In this document: piece by piece, positions 1 through 9,118 of the stretch
Layout: every line of letters begins with the position of its first letter
Position numbering within the stretch: the stretch's first letter is position 1
Source: Bacteroidales bacterium
Lineage (GTDB): Bacteria; Bacteroidota; Bacteroidia; Bacteroidales; JAGOPY01
DNA: 64,000 nt
Reading direction: 5' to 3'
NCBI GenBank assembly: GCA_023229505.1
Contig: JALNZD010000003.1
Location: forward strand, 110,176 to 174,175
The notes under the pieces: model-generated
What the model saw: only the letters and a program-made list of their open reading frames with translations
What the model was told of the DNA's origin: nothing
Database searches by the model: none
Program-made: the position numbers and the translations under genes

Positions 1-1653
1 CTGCTCGATAGGGAAATTCATATCGCTGGCATACAGAGCTTTTCCGCTATTCTTAATAGCCTCAAACCCCAGCAATGCCGAAAGGGTATGCGATTCCCCG
101 AACTTGGTTTCATAATTAAGCAGGTTATTCACGGTCCAATTGACGATACGTTCATTGCTGATACTCAGACTGTTCGGTGAACCAATGCGGTTGAAGGTAC
201 CCCAGGTTGGGTCGAAACGGCGGCTGAAAGAATTACGATAATCCATCCCGAAGTTGGTTGTAAATTTCAGCTTTTTGGTCAGATTGGCAGTGAAATAGGC
301 TTTGCCAAGATAACTGTCATCTTTGCGGTTGTTGTCGTTATGAGCGGTCATGCCTATGGGATTATATCCATCACCGAGGAATGAATCATAAACCTGGCGT
401 CCGAAGTATTCGGCAGGGCGGTCAACATAGGTACCGTCTTCAAACCGTATGGGAATGGCAGGATTACGGAAGAAAGCATATCTTATCACGCTTCCGCCGT
501 TACCGCCATATCCGTCACCTGAACTTCCTATGATATCATTACTTGAAATCCCCGCCAGCATACTCAGCCCGACAGTAAGCCATTTATTCACGTTCGTATT
601 CACATCAAGCCTCGCAGTTCCGCGGGTGTAGCCGGTGCTCTTTATAATACCCTTTTGGTCGAAAAACGAGCTGGAGATCATATAATTGGTCGATTCATTC
701 CCTCCTGAAATGGAGAGTTCGTGGGAATTGACCGGTGCTGTTTGGAACAGTTCTTTTACATAGTCCACATCAGCGAACCCTGCGGCATCTTCGGGAGTGA
801 TAAGGTCACGATGCGGCACATCCCCTGTGATGTAAGCATTGTCGTTGGTAGCGGCTTCGTTATAGATGGTGATATAATCGCTTGTATTTACCATTTTGGT
901 GAGCCTGGTAGCTTTCTGAAAACCTGTCTGTCCGCGATAGGTGACCTTGGTTTCACCTTTAGTGCCTTTTTTGGTGGTAATAAGCACAACCCCGTTATTG
1001 GCGCGGGAACCATATATAGCGGCTGCCGACGCATCTTTGAGTACCGTGATATTTTCGATATCCCCGGGCGAAAGAATTTTGAGCGCATCCGACGTGGGGA
1101 TACCGTCAACGATATAGAGCGGATCGTTGCTCGAACTGATGGAGCCGGCGCCACGGATGCGAACTGAGACTCCTTCGCCGGGAGCACCGGTATTTTGTGT
1201 CACCTGAACTCCGGCTACCCGGCCCTGCAAAGCCTGATCAACCCCTGCCACCGGCAACCTGGTGAGTTCTTCATTATTTACCCTGGAAACTGCCCCCAAT
1301 ACATTGCGCTTCTTGGCAGTTCCATATCCAATCACCACCAGTTCATCCAGCAAGTACTGCTCGGGATAAAGCTTAACATCAATCACGGTGCGGCTGCCCG
1401 GGATTTGCTCCACCATTGTGTATCCGACGAAAGAGTATACAATTACGGATGAAGCAGTCAATTGATCCGATACCAGTAAGTACTTTCCGTTGATGTCTGT
1501 AATGGTACCCGAAGTGGTTCCTTTAATTTGAACCGTCACGCCAATCAGGGTTTCGCCGGATTTGGCATCAGTAACTGTCCCTTCAACCGATTGCTGTGCA
1601 AACAGCGATACGGCTACCGAAAGCATCAATACAAGCAGTATCAGTCTTTTCAT
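1..1653 (-). CDS. SusC/RagA-family TonB-dependent outer-membrane transporter, N-terminal part (cut by window edge)
   Basis: Reading the minus strand from the ATG at 1653 gives 551 codons open to the window edge. A signal peptide (MKRLILLVLMLSVAVSLFAQ) is followed by a carboxypeptidase-D-like regulatory domain (VEGTVTDAKSGETLIGVTVQ, about residues 22-100). Next comes the SusC plug signature: LLDELVVIGYGTAKKRNVLG, RVAGVQVTQNTGAPGEGVSV, IRGAGSISSSNDPLYIVDGI and SAAAIYGSRANNGVVLITTK. The start of the beta-barrel follows. Family members import glycans or peptides across the outer membrane with a SusD partner and TonB energy. SusD normally lies directly downstream, which here is outside the window. 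The gene is last in a minus-strand block with a surface lipoprotein and two putative glycan-active proteins, so a polymer-utilisation role is inferred. The substrate cannot be told. Confidence 0.95.
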   Translation of the reverse strand, partial: MKRLILLVLMLSVAVSLFAQQSVEGTVTDAKSGETLIGVTVQIKGTTSGTITDINGKYLLVSDQLTASSVIVYSFVGYTMVEQIPGSRTVIDVKLYPEQYLLDELVVIGYGTAKKRNVLGAVSRVNNEELTRLPVAGVDQALQGRVAGVQVTQNTGAPGEGVSVRIRGAGSISSSNDPLYIVDGIPTSDALKILSPGDIENITVLKDASAAAIYGSRANNGVVLITTKKGTKGETKVTYRGQTGFQKATRLTKMVNTSDYITIYNEAATNDNAYITGDVPHRDLITPEDAAGFADVDYVKELFQTAPVNSHELSISGGNESTNYMISSSFFDQKGIIKSTGYTRGTARLDVNTNVNKWLTVGLSMLAGISSNDIIGSSGDGYGGNGGSVIRYAFFRNPAIPIRFEDGTYVDRPAEYFGRQVYDSFLGDGYNPIGMTAHNDNNRKDDSYLGKAYFTANLTKKLKFTTNFGMDYRNSFSRRFDPTWGTFNRIGSPNSLSISNERIVNWTVNNLLNYETKFGESHTLSALLGFEAIKNSGKALYASDMNFPIEQ

Positions 1654-1778
1654 TTTATCAATTATTGAAAGATTTCACAATTATACGACTTTTCAGGTTA
1701 TTTATATGCTATTATTACATCGCCGGCTTTAACTTAAAACCTATGTCCGCCCCGTTCCTGATCTTGTCCGGTATAGTA

Positions 1779-1786
1779 CAAATATA
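1779..1786 (-). promoter_or_regulatory. Putative -7 box (TATATTTG) upstream of the SusC gene
   Basis: The minus strand reads TATATTTG, a match to the Bacteroidetes TAnnTTTG -7 element, about 126 nt before the SusC start. No TTTG lies at the 19-nt spacing; a TTTG is 12 nt upstream. The 247-bp gap between the SusC gene and the gene ending at 1901 otherwise shows nothing I recognise. The box suggests the transporter can be transcribed separately from the genes upstream. Confidence 0.4.
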
Positions 1787-1900
1787 ATGAATTACAGGCA
1801 AAATTCAGCGATTCACGGTAAAAATTCATCTAATTGCAGAACATTTACTTTTTAGAAATGCAATCGATTGCGGCGTGAAGCAGTTCTCTTTTTGCTTTTA

Positions 1901-4375
1901 TTATTTATAATCAGGATCCATTTCAGGTGTACGTAAGCCTGCCACTTCATCTGCCATAAGTATGAAAACATTCCAGCACAATCCTCTGGTAGATGGCCAC
2001 CAGCTATCTGTTGTGGTCCATTTTGTAGGCGTAAATTCTTTACTGAATGGCCATTTGGGGTTAAGGTAAATCTCTGCCCACACCCTGTTCTCCATCAACA
2101 TGTTTGCTTTCTTCCAGCCGTGTTTTAATCCTGCTACATAAGCGCAATACTCCGCCCTGAACCAACTGCCGCCATTGTAATAAAACCCATCACTTTTGCC
2201 GTTGCTGTAATTTTCTTCGCCAAATTTTTCAAAAGGCTGATAATCTCCGGTGAGATAGGCAAATCCTTTTGTATCCTTTGTTAACCTCACGCAGATGGGA
2301 GCAGTAGTACCATATTCTGGATGAGGTGAGTTGGTTACTTTGTTTAGAACGGGTATCTGATCCAAATGATTTTTTACCATTTCATCCGTTAGCATTGGCC
2401 TGTTAAATAACCATAAGGAAAAGAATTCCGGTTCCAGGTCAGTAAGGGTAATGATATCGGGAAAATTCCGGTCGAACAGTAAATGTTTTCTTTCTGCATC
2501 ATAAAAATTTTGATATTCATTTTCAGCCTTTTGGATATATGCTTCTGAAATATCAAAACCCAATTCTTTTATGGTTCTTAATGCGATGGCCAGCATGCCC
2601 TGGTTAACGCCCAGCCGGTCTGTTTTAGGATTAAAATCAACAATATCCACCTGGCTCAAAGAAAAATGTGCTTTGCATTTTCCATCTCTGTCGGCATCAA
2701 ATTCGTTCAATACATAATCTACAGCTTTTTTAATTTTTTCCTGCGGAAGTGTAACGCCGAAACGACGTTTGTTCATCATCGCCCAGATCAGCCATTCGAT
2801 GGTGGCTTCATTGTCCTTTGCCTCTACCGAACCCATAAGCGGTGTGATAATAGTGCCAATACCGCCTTCGGGCGTTTGTGTTTTGCCCCATTGTTCCCAG
2901 ATGGCCAGGTTCAACTCTTTATTGTAAGTGGCAACAGTAGAAAAAAAAGAATCCCTGTTGTACATATCCGGTGCATAATTCATATTGGGCACATTAAACG
3001 GTGTAAAATCGTTTACATCTGTGATCCAGGTAAGCATATTGAAATTGGCATACAACATTTTTTCTATCAACGATCCTTCGAAACCTTTCCCTTCGGCTAA
3101 CCGTGACTGTGAGGAGATCATAAATTGCTGATGCGATTTCCATGGTTCGACAAAAACATAGGTGGTTTTCTCCACTTTTTCGCCAAGTGGAAGCAGGTTG
3201 TACGGTTCTTGCTGAGGTTCGTGTTCTACAAATTGCAGATCTTTTATCTGTAGATTACATTCTTTTCCTGACTGCGTACCAATAAACATGGATACGCTAT
3301 CATTTTCAATATAAGGCACTAATATGCTTCCTTTAAAAAGCGTCCATTCATTTTCTACCGCAGGAAAGTTATCGATGTACTTGACCCCATCTTCCAGTTC
3401 AATGGTTTTTTGCCCGTTCTTGACTCTGAAAAGTTTTAATGCCACTGGTGTATTCCCTTTGCACAAAAAAGAAATGGTGTATACGCCCTGATCTTTAAAT
3501 GGTGCAATAAATTCTATCCCGGCCCTGCCTCCCGGATGGCCGGTTATTGAAATAAGACCGTTTTCTTTCTCCACTTCTGCATTGCCTTCTTTCTGATATG
3601 CAGTAGTCGTTTTTAATATGGTTTCTGCACCGGCATCAAGGTTGTACATTTCACCAAATGTTTGTCTGATGTAATGATTTTTTTCTGCTCTTTCTGATAA
3701 ACTGGCAACAGAAAATAAATTAGGATCAGGCAATTTGCGCATGCCTACAAATCCACCTCCAAGTCCGCTAAAACGGCGACGCGTATTTCTTGTAAACTGA
3801 TTTATATAACCGGCGTCTGTTAAAAAACCGACTACATTGTTATCAGTGGTAACAAAACCTGCTGCAGGAAACATTTCATGTACAAAGCCACCGGGAAAAC
3901 TATCGTATTCAAATGTTACATATCGCTGTGGTTTTTCCGCAGGCCTGGCTGTTTGTTGCAATATATAATACATGCCCGGCATGGATGGCTGAAACAACTC
4001 AACCGTCTTTTTTATGATATTAGCATTAACAACCTGGTAAGTTATAGTAACAGAGAGATTGGCATCAAACTCTTTTACGTACGAATCTCTTTTTAAGGTG
4101 ATGCTCTTTTCATTACCTGTCCATTCCTGGCCTTTCCATTGCTGCATGTTTGCAATGGTACTCAAATCAAGATTAAACATTTGCAGGGAGAATTCTTCCG
4201 TATTGGTAACCACCAATTGATTGCCATTGTATATATCAACATGAAAACCTGCCTGATCATCACCTGCAACTTTAAGAGAAAGTTGTTGACTGAAGGCGAA
4301 TGAATAGTTTAATAAAGTAAACAGGCAAAGAAAAAATACCGGTAACTTGTTTTTACAATGTAACATATGAAGCAA
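1901..4375 (-). CDS. Secreted protein with beta-sandwich and toroid-like C-terminal region; possible glycan-active enzyme
   Basis: This 824-residue protein has a signal peptide (hydrophobic residues about 11-28, ending SFAFSQ). A beta-rich N-terminal region follows, then a segment around residues 265-385 that resembles a carbohydrate-binding beta-sandwich (GRAGIEFIAPFKDQGVYTIS). A long helical, aromatic-rich region (about 430-810) includes DADRDGKCKAHFSLS, GSWFRAEYCAYVAGLKHGWK and TTDSWWPSTRGLCWNVFIL. Its helical repeats and paired Trp/Tyr-rich patches resemble (alpha/alpha)6 toroid glycoside hydrolases or lyases, but I cannot assign a family or catalytic residues. It starts 32 bp after the preceding gene and is probably co-transcribed with it. 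It has no T9SS domain or lipobox, so it may be periplasmic. An alternative ATG lies 9 bp downstream. Confidence 0.75.
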   Translation of the reverse strand: MLHMLHCKNKLPVFFLCLFTLLNYSFAFSQQLSLKVAGDDQAGFHVDIYNGNQLVVTNTEEFSLQMFNLDLSTIANMQQWKGQEWTGNEKSITLKRDSYVKEFDANLSVTITYQVVNANIIKKTVELFQPSMPGMYYILQQTARPAEKPQRYVTFEYDSFPGGFVHEMFPAAGFVTTDNNVVGFLTDAGYINQFTRNTRRRFSGLGGGFVGMRKLPDPNLFSVASLSERAEKNHYIRQTFGEMYNLDAGAETILKTTTAYQKEGNAEVEKENGLISITGHPGGRAGIEFIAPFKDQGVYTISFLCKGNTPVALKLFRVKNGQKTIELEDGVKYIDNFPAVENEWTLFKGSILVPYIENDSVSMFIGTQSGKECNLQIKDLQFVEHEPQQEPYNLLPLGEKVEKTTYVFVEPWKSHQQFMISSQSRLAEGKGFEGSLIEKMLYANFNMLTWITDVNDFTPFNVPNMNYAPDMYNRDSFFSTVATYNKELNLAIWEQWGKTQTPEGGIGTIITPLMGSVEAKDNEATIEWLIWAMMNKRRFGVTLPQEKIKKAVDYVLNEFDADRDGKCKAHFSLSQVDIVDFNPKTDRLGVNQGMLAIALRTIKELGFDISEAYIQKAENEYQNFYDAERKHLLFDRNFPDIITLTDLEPEFFSLWLFNRPMLTDEMVKNHLDQIPVLNKVTNSPHPEYGTTAPICVRLTKDTKGFAYLTGDYQPFEKFGEENYSNGKSDGFYYNGGSWFRAEYCAYVAGLKHGWKKANMLMENRVWAEIYLNPKWPFSKEFTPTKWTTTDSWWPSTRGLCWNVFILMADEVAGLRTPEMDPDYK

Positions 4376-4407
4376 TTGAAGTCACGTTTCCAGGCTTTGA
4401 ATTCAGT

Positions 4408-7400
4408 TTACAGGATAACAATTTTCCTGGTTACCACCCGGCCATCATTCAGAATTATCCTCAGCAGGTGCAATCCTACTGAGGTTTGAGGAATTTCAAT
4501 CATTATCCCGGAACTTTGCATTTTAACCTGATAATCTTTCACTTCCCTTCCATCCGGAGTGAATAGGGAGATGTGTTCAGCATGGATAGAACCGGTGAAT
4601 TCGACATAAATCAATTCTTCAGCAGGATTGGGATATATGCGTGCAACCATGTCACCGTCATCAATTCCGGCAGGTGTTGCCCACTGGTTCTTTAACTGTT
4701 CAACCTGGGAAACCGGAATCTCCTTGTCCCATATCTTTACTTCATCTACGCTTCCGCGAAGTGCATACTGGGTTTCCACGTTGTCCATCCGGCCGATGGT
4801 AAGGGGTTTGGTTGAGGGTTGAAGGGTTCCTGAAAAGGCTTTAAAGGTATCCAGGACGCCATCCACATAAAGTTCCATTGAATAGCCGGTATAGAGAGCG
4901 GTAACATGGTAATAATGGTTCATCTCAATTGGTGTTGAGCCGTCCAGGTCTGCAATGCCGGAGTTTGTTTTTACAGTCCACCGCAGCAGGCCTTCGGGAG
5001 TAATAGATAGCTTATATCGCTGCTGCCACGATCCGTGAGAGATGATAAACCTTTCTGAACCCAGTTGTTCGCATTTGACCCAGCAGCTCAGGCTCACGGC
5101 ATCACCGAAGTTCAGGTCGGCATCATTATCAGTATAGATGATGTTTTGTCCGGCGGTGAACCTATAGGCCAGTGATGGCATGCCCCGTGCATCTTCAGTT
5201 TTGGTTACGCCGGACACTGTGGCATGGAACCGGTCGGCAGCAGCGTTGCGATTATCTGAATCAAAAGGATACCATATCAGCGGAGATTGAAAGGAAAGGC
5301 TTGTATCTTTTACCAATGCCCCGGTGGACACCGTGGTGGAAAGCATATCCTGGTTGGTAACCTGCACTGTGATGGTGCCCACAACCGGCGTTTCCGGCGC
5401 TTGCCAGGTGACGAAACTCCCTATGGTTTGGTTTAAGACGCCAGTTGAAGCGCTCCAGGCATATTCAAGGATTTCGCCCGGCGCCGGTTCAACAAGTGCA
5501 GTAAAAGTGTTTTGATCTCCCGTAACGGTGTATTTTGAACCGGCCTGTATGCCATTCACCACCGGTGGCATGGGAATGTGCTCGACTATCTGAAGGTGCA
5601 GCGTATCTTCAGCGGTCTGGCCATTGGCACTTATCCTGCATTTGAGCACAGGCTGTGATGGGGTGCCTGGTGCAGTAAGCTGCACCTGCGACTGATTCTG
5701 CCCCTCAATTAACACATCATCCCAAAACCAATCAAACTGCACCTGATCGCCCGGGTTGATATTTCCCGGTTCGCAATATGCCGTGAACACTGAATTTGTG
5801 ATAATTGGGTTTTGATCCGTCGAAAGAGCTTTTATACGGAGGTGTTCAGAATAATCGTACTGATAATGATAGTCGAGGATATCATCGCCGGCATATAGCC
5901 TGCCATCGCTGGCTTCAGGTTCCTGTCCCGCTGAATAAAGTCTGATCAGTCTTACTTCCCCGGCCGGTACTGTTAACTGGATGTAACCTGAGGCCACTGC
6001 ATACAGAATGATTTCGGTGATGGCATCGTACACCCCGAATGTGCCTGATGGAAGATTAACGTTAACTTGTTTGACGGCCTGTGTTGGGTTGAAATACAGG
6101 TAAGAGACCAGGGAATTATCTCCGTAAAAATCAGTTTTATTGAGGCTTATCTGAAGGATTTCAGGAACATTGGTTGTTTGTGTCACTGCGGCAAGATATC
6201 CCACACTTGAACCGCTGTATAGCGACAGATTTGTGGCCGCCCAGCCGCCACTGATGGCATCGCCGGTGGCAAACGGGGTTTTGCCCTGGTATACTTCTTT
6301 CATCGATTCATGAGGGATACAAGCCGTAGGGTCGTTTACTGAAGCCCATGTATAGGAATCCTGTTGCGTTTGAGGAAGGGCATTCCAGTAAAACAGCCGG
6401 CTGGCATTGGCTATATTCAGTATCCATTTGGCAATGGCACGGGCATAGCGCTTGTCGTATTTGGGGAGTGGCGCCAGCGCGGCAGCCTGCTGGAAGCCAT
6501 TCATTACAAAAGCGTAATCGTTACCGCCATCGTTGGCTTCGCCGATCAGGCCCGAGACATCATAACCGCCCCATGTCCCCACTATAGAGCCCCATTCCCT
6601 GAGGGCGCCCCGGTCGAAGCACCAGTCGAGCAGCTTCTGCAGGGGGTAATATGTGCCTTCAATAGCATTCATGCGGGCTGCAGCAAGCGTCCCGTAAGGT
6701 AGCTGAAGTTCATAGGCTGGGTTTGATTCAAAACCCGTCAGAAAATCCATGGCAAGCTGGGCGCCTTCGAAATATTTTCTGCTCCCGGTTTCGAGGTAAG
6801 CATTATAGAGCAGCCAGGCGATACTTCCAGCTGATTCGGGCTCCGGAACGCCTGTTGTCAGCGGTAGCCCGGTGGCCAGGTTAAAAGCCCGGTAGTTCAT
6901 GTAGGGCAATGTCCAGGGTGTTGAACTTCCGTCCAATTGGTTTACACAATAAAGCCAGCGGTCGGCCACAGTCGTAAACTGAGTGCTGAATTCAGGAGCG
7001 GCATCGTGATATAATGACCTCAACTGATAAAAGTAGACATTGGGCATTACATCATACCACCAGTCGTCGCCAGAAGTCGTTGAATAGTTGTTCAGATAGA
7101 CATTCTGACCGTTTTCCAGGTTAAAAAAATCTTTGGCCATGGCTACCCAGTTCATCCCGTTCTGGTTGCTTTTATCTATGCCGGCAAGCGAGGCTCCGAC
7201 AATGGCCGGCATGATGTTGATAGCTTCTGCCTGATTGAGATGGCCATCAACACCCACATAAGAATCGAGAAACAAAGGCGTATTATCGGTATAATTGAAT
7301 TGTCCCGGTGTGCCCAGGCGTGACAACGGCAAATATTGTCCTGTTTTATTTAAGTTGAAGACATAGTTGTCGTAATCGTGAGCTACAGTATTCCAGTCCC

Positions 7401-7524
7401 TGATTTGGAGCGGTACCGGTGAATCGGGCATTTGATCAATTCGCGAAATACTTAATTGTCCCTGCTGAGGGAATGACTGCATTGTGAAGATACATAGCTG
7501 CAGTGCAAGTATAAATCGGGTCAT
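4408..7524 (-). CDS. Large T9SS-secreted protein: toroid-like domain, Ig-like modules, LamG domain and sorting domain
   Basis: The 1038-residue protein has a short signal peptide (to about residue 20). A helical, Trp/Tyr-rich region (about 60-420; DDWWYDVMPNVYFYQLRSLY, WGSIVGTWGGYDVSGLIGEA) resembles an alpha/alpha toroid. Beta-rich Ig-like modules span about 420-740. A LamG/concanavalin-like jelly roll covers about 745-950 (VSLSCWVKCEQLGSERFIIS, YSMELYVDGVLDTFKAF). The C-terminus is a T9SS sorting domain (ARIYPNPAEELIYVEF ... GLHLLRIILNDGRVVTRKIV). The LamG domain is shared in type with the neighbouring surface lipoprotein, suggesting both bind the same polymer at the cell surface. I do not recognise a catalytic family. 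The gene lies between the lipoprotein and the 824-residue protein, all on one strand. Confidence 0.8.
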   Translation of the reverse strand: MTRFILALQLCIFTMQSFPQQGQLSISRIDQMPDSPVPLQIRDWNTVAHDYDNYVFNLNKTGQYLPLSRLGTPGQFNYTDNTPLFLDSYVGVDGHLNQAEAINIMPAIVGASLAGIDKSNQNGMNWVAMAKDFFNLENGQNVYLNNYSTTSGDDWWYDVMPNVYFYQLRSLYHDAAPEFSTQFTTVADRWLYCVNQLDGSSTPWTLPYMNYRAFNLATGLPLTTGVPEPESAGSIAWLLYNAYLETGSRKYFEGAQLAMDFLTGFESNPAYELQLPYGTLAAARMNAIEGTYYPLQKLLDWCFDRGALREWGSIVGTWGGYDVSGLIGEANDGGNDYAFVMNGFQQAAALAPLPKYDKRYARAIAKWILNIANASRLFYWNALPQTQQDSYTWASVNDPTACIPHESMKEVYQGKTPFATGDAISGGWAATNLSLYSGSSVGYLAAVTQTTNVPEILQISLNKTDFYGDNSLVSYLYFNPTQAVKQVNVNLPSGTFGVYDAITEIILYAVASGYIQLTVPAGEVRLIRLYSAGQEPEASDGRLYAGDDILDYHYQYDYSEHLRIKALSTDQNPIITNSVFTAYCEPGNINPGDQVQFDWFWDDVLIEGQNQSQVQLTAPGTPSQPVLKCRISANGQTAEDTLHLQIVEHIPMPPVVNGIQAGSKYTVTGDQNTFTALVEPAPGEILEYAWSASTGVLNQTIGSFVTWQAPETPVVGTITVQVTNQDMLSTTVSTGALVKDTSLSFQSPLIWYPFDSDNRNAAADRFHATVSGVTKTEDARGMPSLAYRFTAGQNIIYTDNDADLNFGDAVSLSCWVKCEQLGSERFIISHGSWQQRYKLSITPEGLLRWTVKTNSGIADLDGSTPIEMNHYYHVTALYTGYSMELYVDGVLDTFKAFSGTLQPSTKPLTIGRMDNVETQYALRGSVDEVKIWDKEIPVSQVEQLKNQWATPAGIDDGDMVARIYPNPAEELIYVEFTGSIHAEHISLFTPDGREVKDYQVKMQSSGIMIEIPQTSVGLHLLRIILNDGRVVTRKIVIL

Positions 7525-7600
7525 TTAAGCTGGGTTTTAAAAGATCAAGGGAACGGCAGAAATTAGAAGAAACAAGATCAACTAATAAACAGTTCAGTTG

Positions 7601-7655
7601 AAAAAAGGGAAGGCTCAATTTCCCGCCAATCACTATGCAGGAAACATTGAGCCTT
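7601..7655 (-). terminator. Hairpin followed by U-rich tract, downstream of the LamG lipoprotein gene
   Basis: The arms AAGGCTCAAT (7610-7619) and ATTGAGCCTT (7646-7655) are perfectly complementary, and TTCC/GGAA (7620-7623, 7640-7643) extend the stem past a 2-nt bulge. On the minus strand the hairpin is followed by CCC and a run of six T. It lies 40 bp past the lipoprotein stop and before the 1038-residue gene. The rather long loop (16 nt) is unusual. It may be an intrinsic terminator or a partial attenuator that sets a higher level of the lipoprotein. Confidence 0.65.
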
Positions 7656-7695
7656 ACCCCTTAACACACATTAACAATTAAACCAAACCAAACAA

Positions 7696-8766
7696 TTATG
7701 GCTTTTCGTCGTTGTAAAGTTTCATAATCTGTCCTTCAACCAATGCAATGTTATAGATTTTCAGCTCGTCAATGGCACCTTTGAAGTAGCCAAGGTTATC
7801 GGCTGTTGTCCATTCCATGAAATTGGCGGCAAGTTCTGCATCTGTTGCCACACAACCAATAATAAACGGCTGGGGGTCGGGAGCGGTAAGGATTTGTGTA
7901 AGAGGTCCTATGCCTTTGTCGGCCTCTGTCCAGGTTTTGGTAAGTGTACCATTAACGTAGAACTTCAGTTCCTTGGCTGTTCCGTTCACCGTAATCACAA
8001 TATGATTCCACTGATCGACTTGAATAGAGTTATCCGTTTCATTATCGGCATCAATAATTCCGCCATCTACCTTTTTGTAAGTAAAGAATGGTTTTCCTCC
8101 GCCCTGAGTCTGCAGTTTATATCCGTTCCAGTAGTTTTGTGAAATGATATAGTTGTGCTCATACAGTTCAATAGGCTTAACCCAGACTGCGATGGATATG
8201 TTAACAGGCAGGAAGGCGGTTGTATAAGGAACTTCGAGGTGAGCTCCTTTATTCAGATAAACAGCGTTTCCACCTTTTACGCCTGCAACCCAGCTGGGCG
8301 ACATGGCATCAGCGCCAAGAATTACTGCATTTCCCGGGAAAAAGGTTCCTACGTGTTTAACGGTAGAGTAAGCTGTGGCAGTAGTTCCGGTTCCTTCATC
8401 GAAGTGCCAGCCGGCATTCAGATACAGGGACTCGTCGATAAAACCATAAGCCTGTGAGTTAAAAGTGGCTATGGCTTCGGTTAACTGTGTAACCAGGTTA
8501 TTGATTTGTACCTGTGTAAGTTTATCAGCAGAAGCAGTTTTCACTGTCTGTAGAACAGTCTTGAAATTATCAATGGCTGTTTGTGGGTAATCAGCGGTGG
8601 TTGCGGCATCTGCAAGCGCTTCAGCCTCTGTAATTAATGCATTGAGAGCGGTTTTGTCTCCCTCGATGATTTCTTCATCGTCTTTGCATGATCCAAGGAT
8701 CATGACTGAACTAACAATCAACATAAGCAACAAAGTTTGCAGCTTCATCAGATTTTTCATTTTCAT
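7696..8766 (-). CDS. Surface-exposed lipoprotein with FIVAR-like and LamG domains
   Basis: The 356-residue protein begins with a lipoprotein signal peptide; the lipobox ILGSC places the lipid on Cys27. The following residues KDDEE match the Lys-(Asp/Glu)2 surface-export signal described for Bacteroidetes lipoproteins, so it probably faces outward. Residues about 38-105 form a helical FIVAR-like spacer (ALNALITEAEALADAATTAD). Residues about 115-355 form a LamG/concanavalin-like domain (ISIAVWVKPIELYEHNYIIS, WNHIVITVNGTAKELKFYVN). LamG domains in such blocks usually bind glycans. It is the first gene of the minus-strand block that ends in the SusC transporter, in the place of a surface glycan-binding protein. 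A binding role is inferred; there is no sign of catalysis. Confidence 0.85.
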   Translation of the reverse strand: MKMKNLMKLQTLLLMLIVSSVMILGSCKDDEEIIEGDKTALNALITEAEALADAATTADYPQTAIDNFKTVLQTVKTASADKLTQVQINNLVTQLTEAIATFNSQAYGFIDESLYLNAGWHFDEGTGTTATAYSTVKHVGTFFPGNAVILGADAMSPSWVAGVKGGNAVYLNKGAHLEVPYTTAFLPVNISIAVWVKPIELYEHNYIISQNYWNGYKLQTQGGGKPFFTYKKVDGGIIDADNETDNSIQVDQWNHIVITVNGTAKELKFYVNGTLTKTWTEADKGIGPLTQILTAPDPQPFIIGCVATDAELAANFMEWTTADNLGYFKGAIDELKIYNIALVEGQIMKLYNDEKP

Positions 8767-8853
8767 AATATTTAAATTTTAATTGGTGATTGATTTCGGC
8801 GAATGGACTGAGGGCACCTCTAAAAACTACTTTATATGATGCCGGTTTAGATA

Positions 8854-8861
8854 CAAAAGTA
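8854..8861 (-). promoter_or_regulatory. Putative -7 box (TACTTTTG) for the LamG lipoprotein gene
   Basis: The minus strand carries TACTTTTG, matching TAnnTTTG, about 88 nt before the lipoprotein start. A TTAG rather than TTTG lies about 20 nt upstream. The 352-bp gap between this gene and purB holds this box, the purB promoter candidate and A+T-rich sequence, with no coding or RNA gene seen. Confidence 0.45.
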
Positions 8862-9048
8862 CAGGATAGTTTTCTAATAACCTAATTTTACCCCCTAATT
8901 TTTAATTAATTAATTATCTTATACTTACAAAAGCACATTTTTCAAATCCGGACATACCTCTCCACTGCTGACAGAAGAGGGGTATGTGGATAGGGTAAAA
9001 GTAAAATCTGCAATATTCTGAAGAGTTTAAAAAATATTTTCAAAAAAA

Positions 9049-9079
9049 TTTGTAAATAATTGACATTTCGGATCGTTTG
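9049..9079 (+). promoter_or_regulatory. Putative purB promoter (TTTG-N19-ATCGTTTG)
   Basis: TTTG at 9049-9052 and ATCGTTTG at 9072-9079 are separated by exactly 19 nt, the spacing seen in the gpsA and rpmH promoters in this window. The first two bases of the -7 box are AT instead of TA. The predicted leader to the purB ATG is about 33 nt. Confidence 0.45.
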
Positions 9080-9118
9080 TATATAAATTTACCCATTGAA
9101 TTATTTAAAACCGAACCA

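Noticed and set aside
888..1187. A minus-strand frame of 99 codons and a plus-strand frame of 148 codons
   Set aside because: Both overlap the SusC plug domain, which reads clearly in another frame with SusC motifs.
9077..9118. In-frame ATG at 9077 as purB start
   Set aside because: PurB proteins begin at the equivalent of MELTTSNAISPVDGRY; the extra residues overlap the putative promoter.
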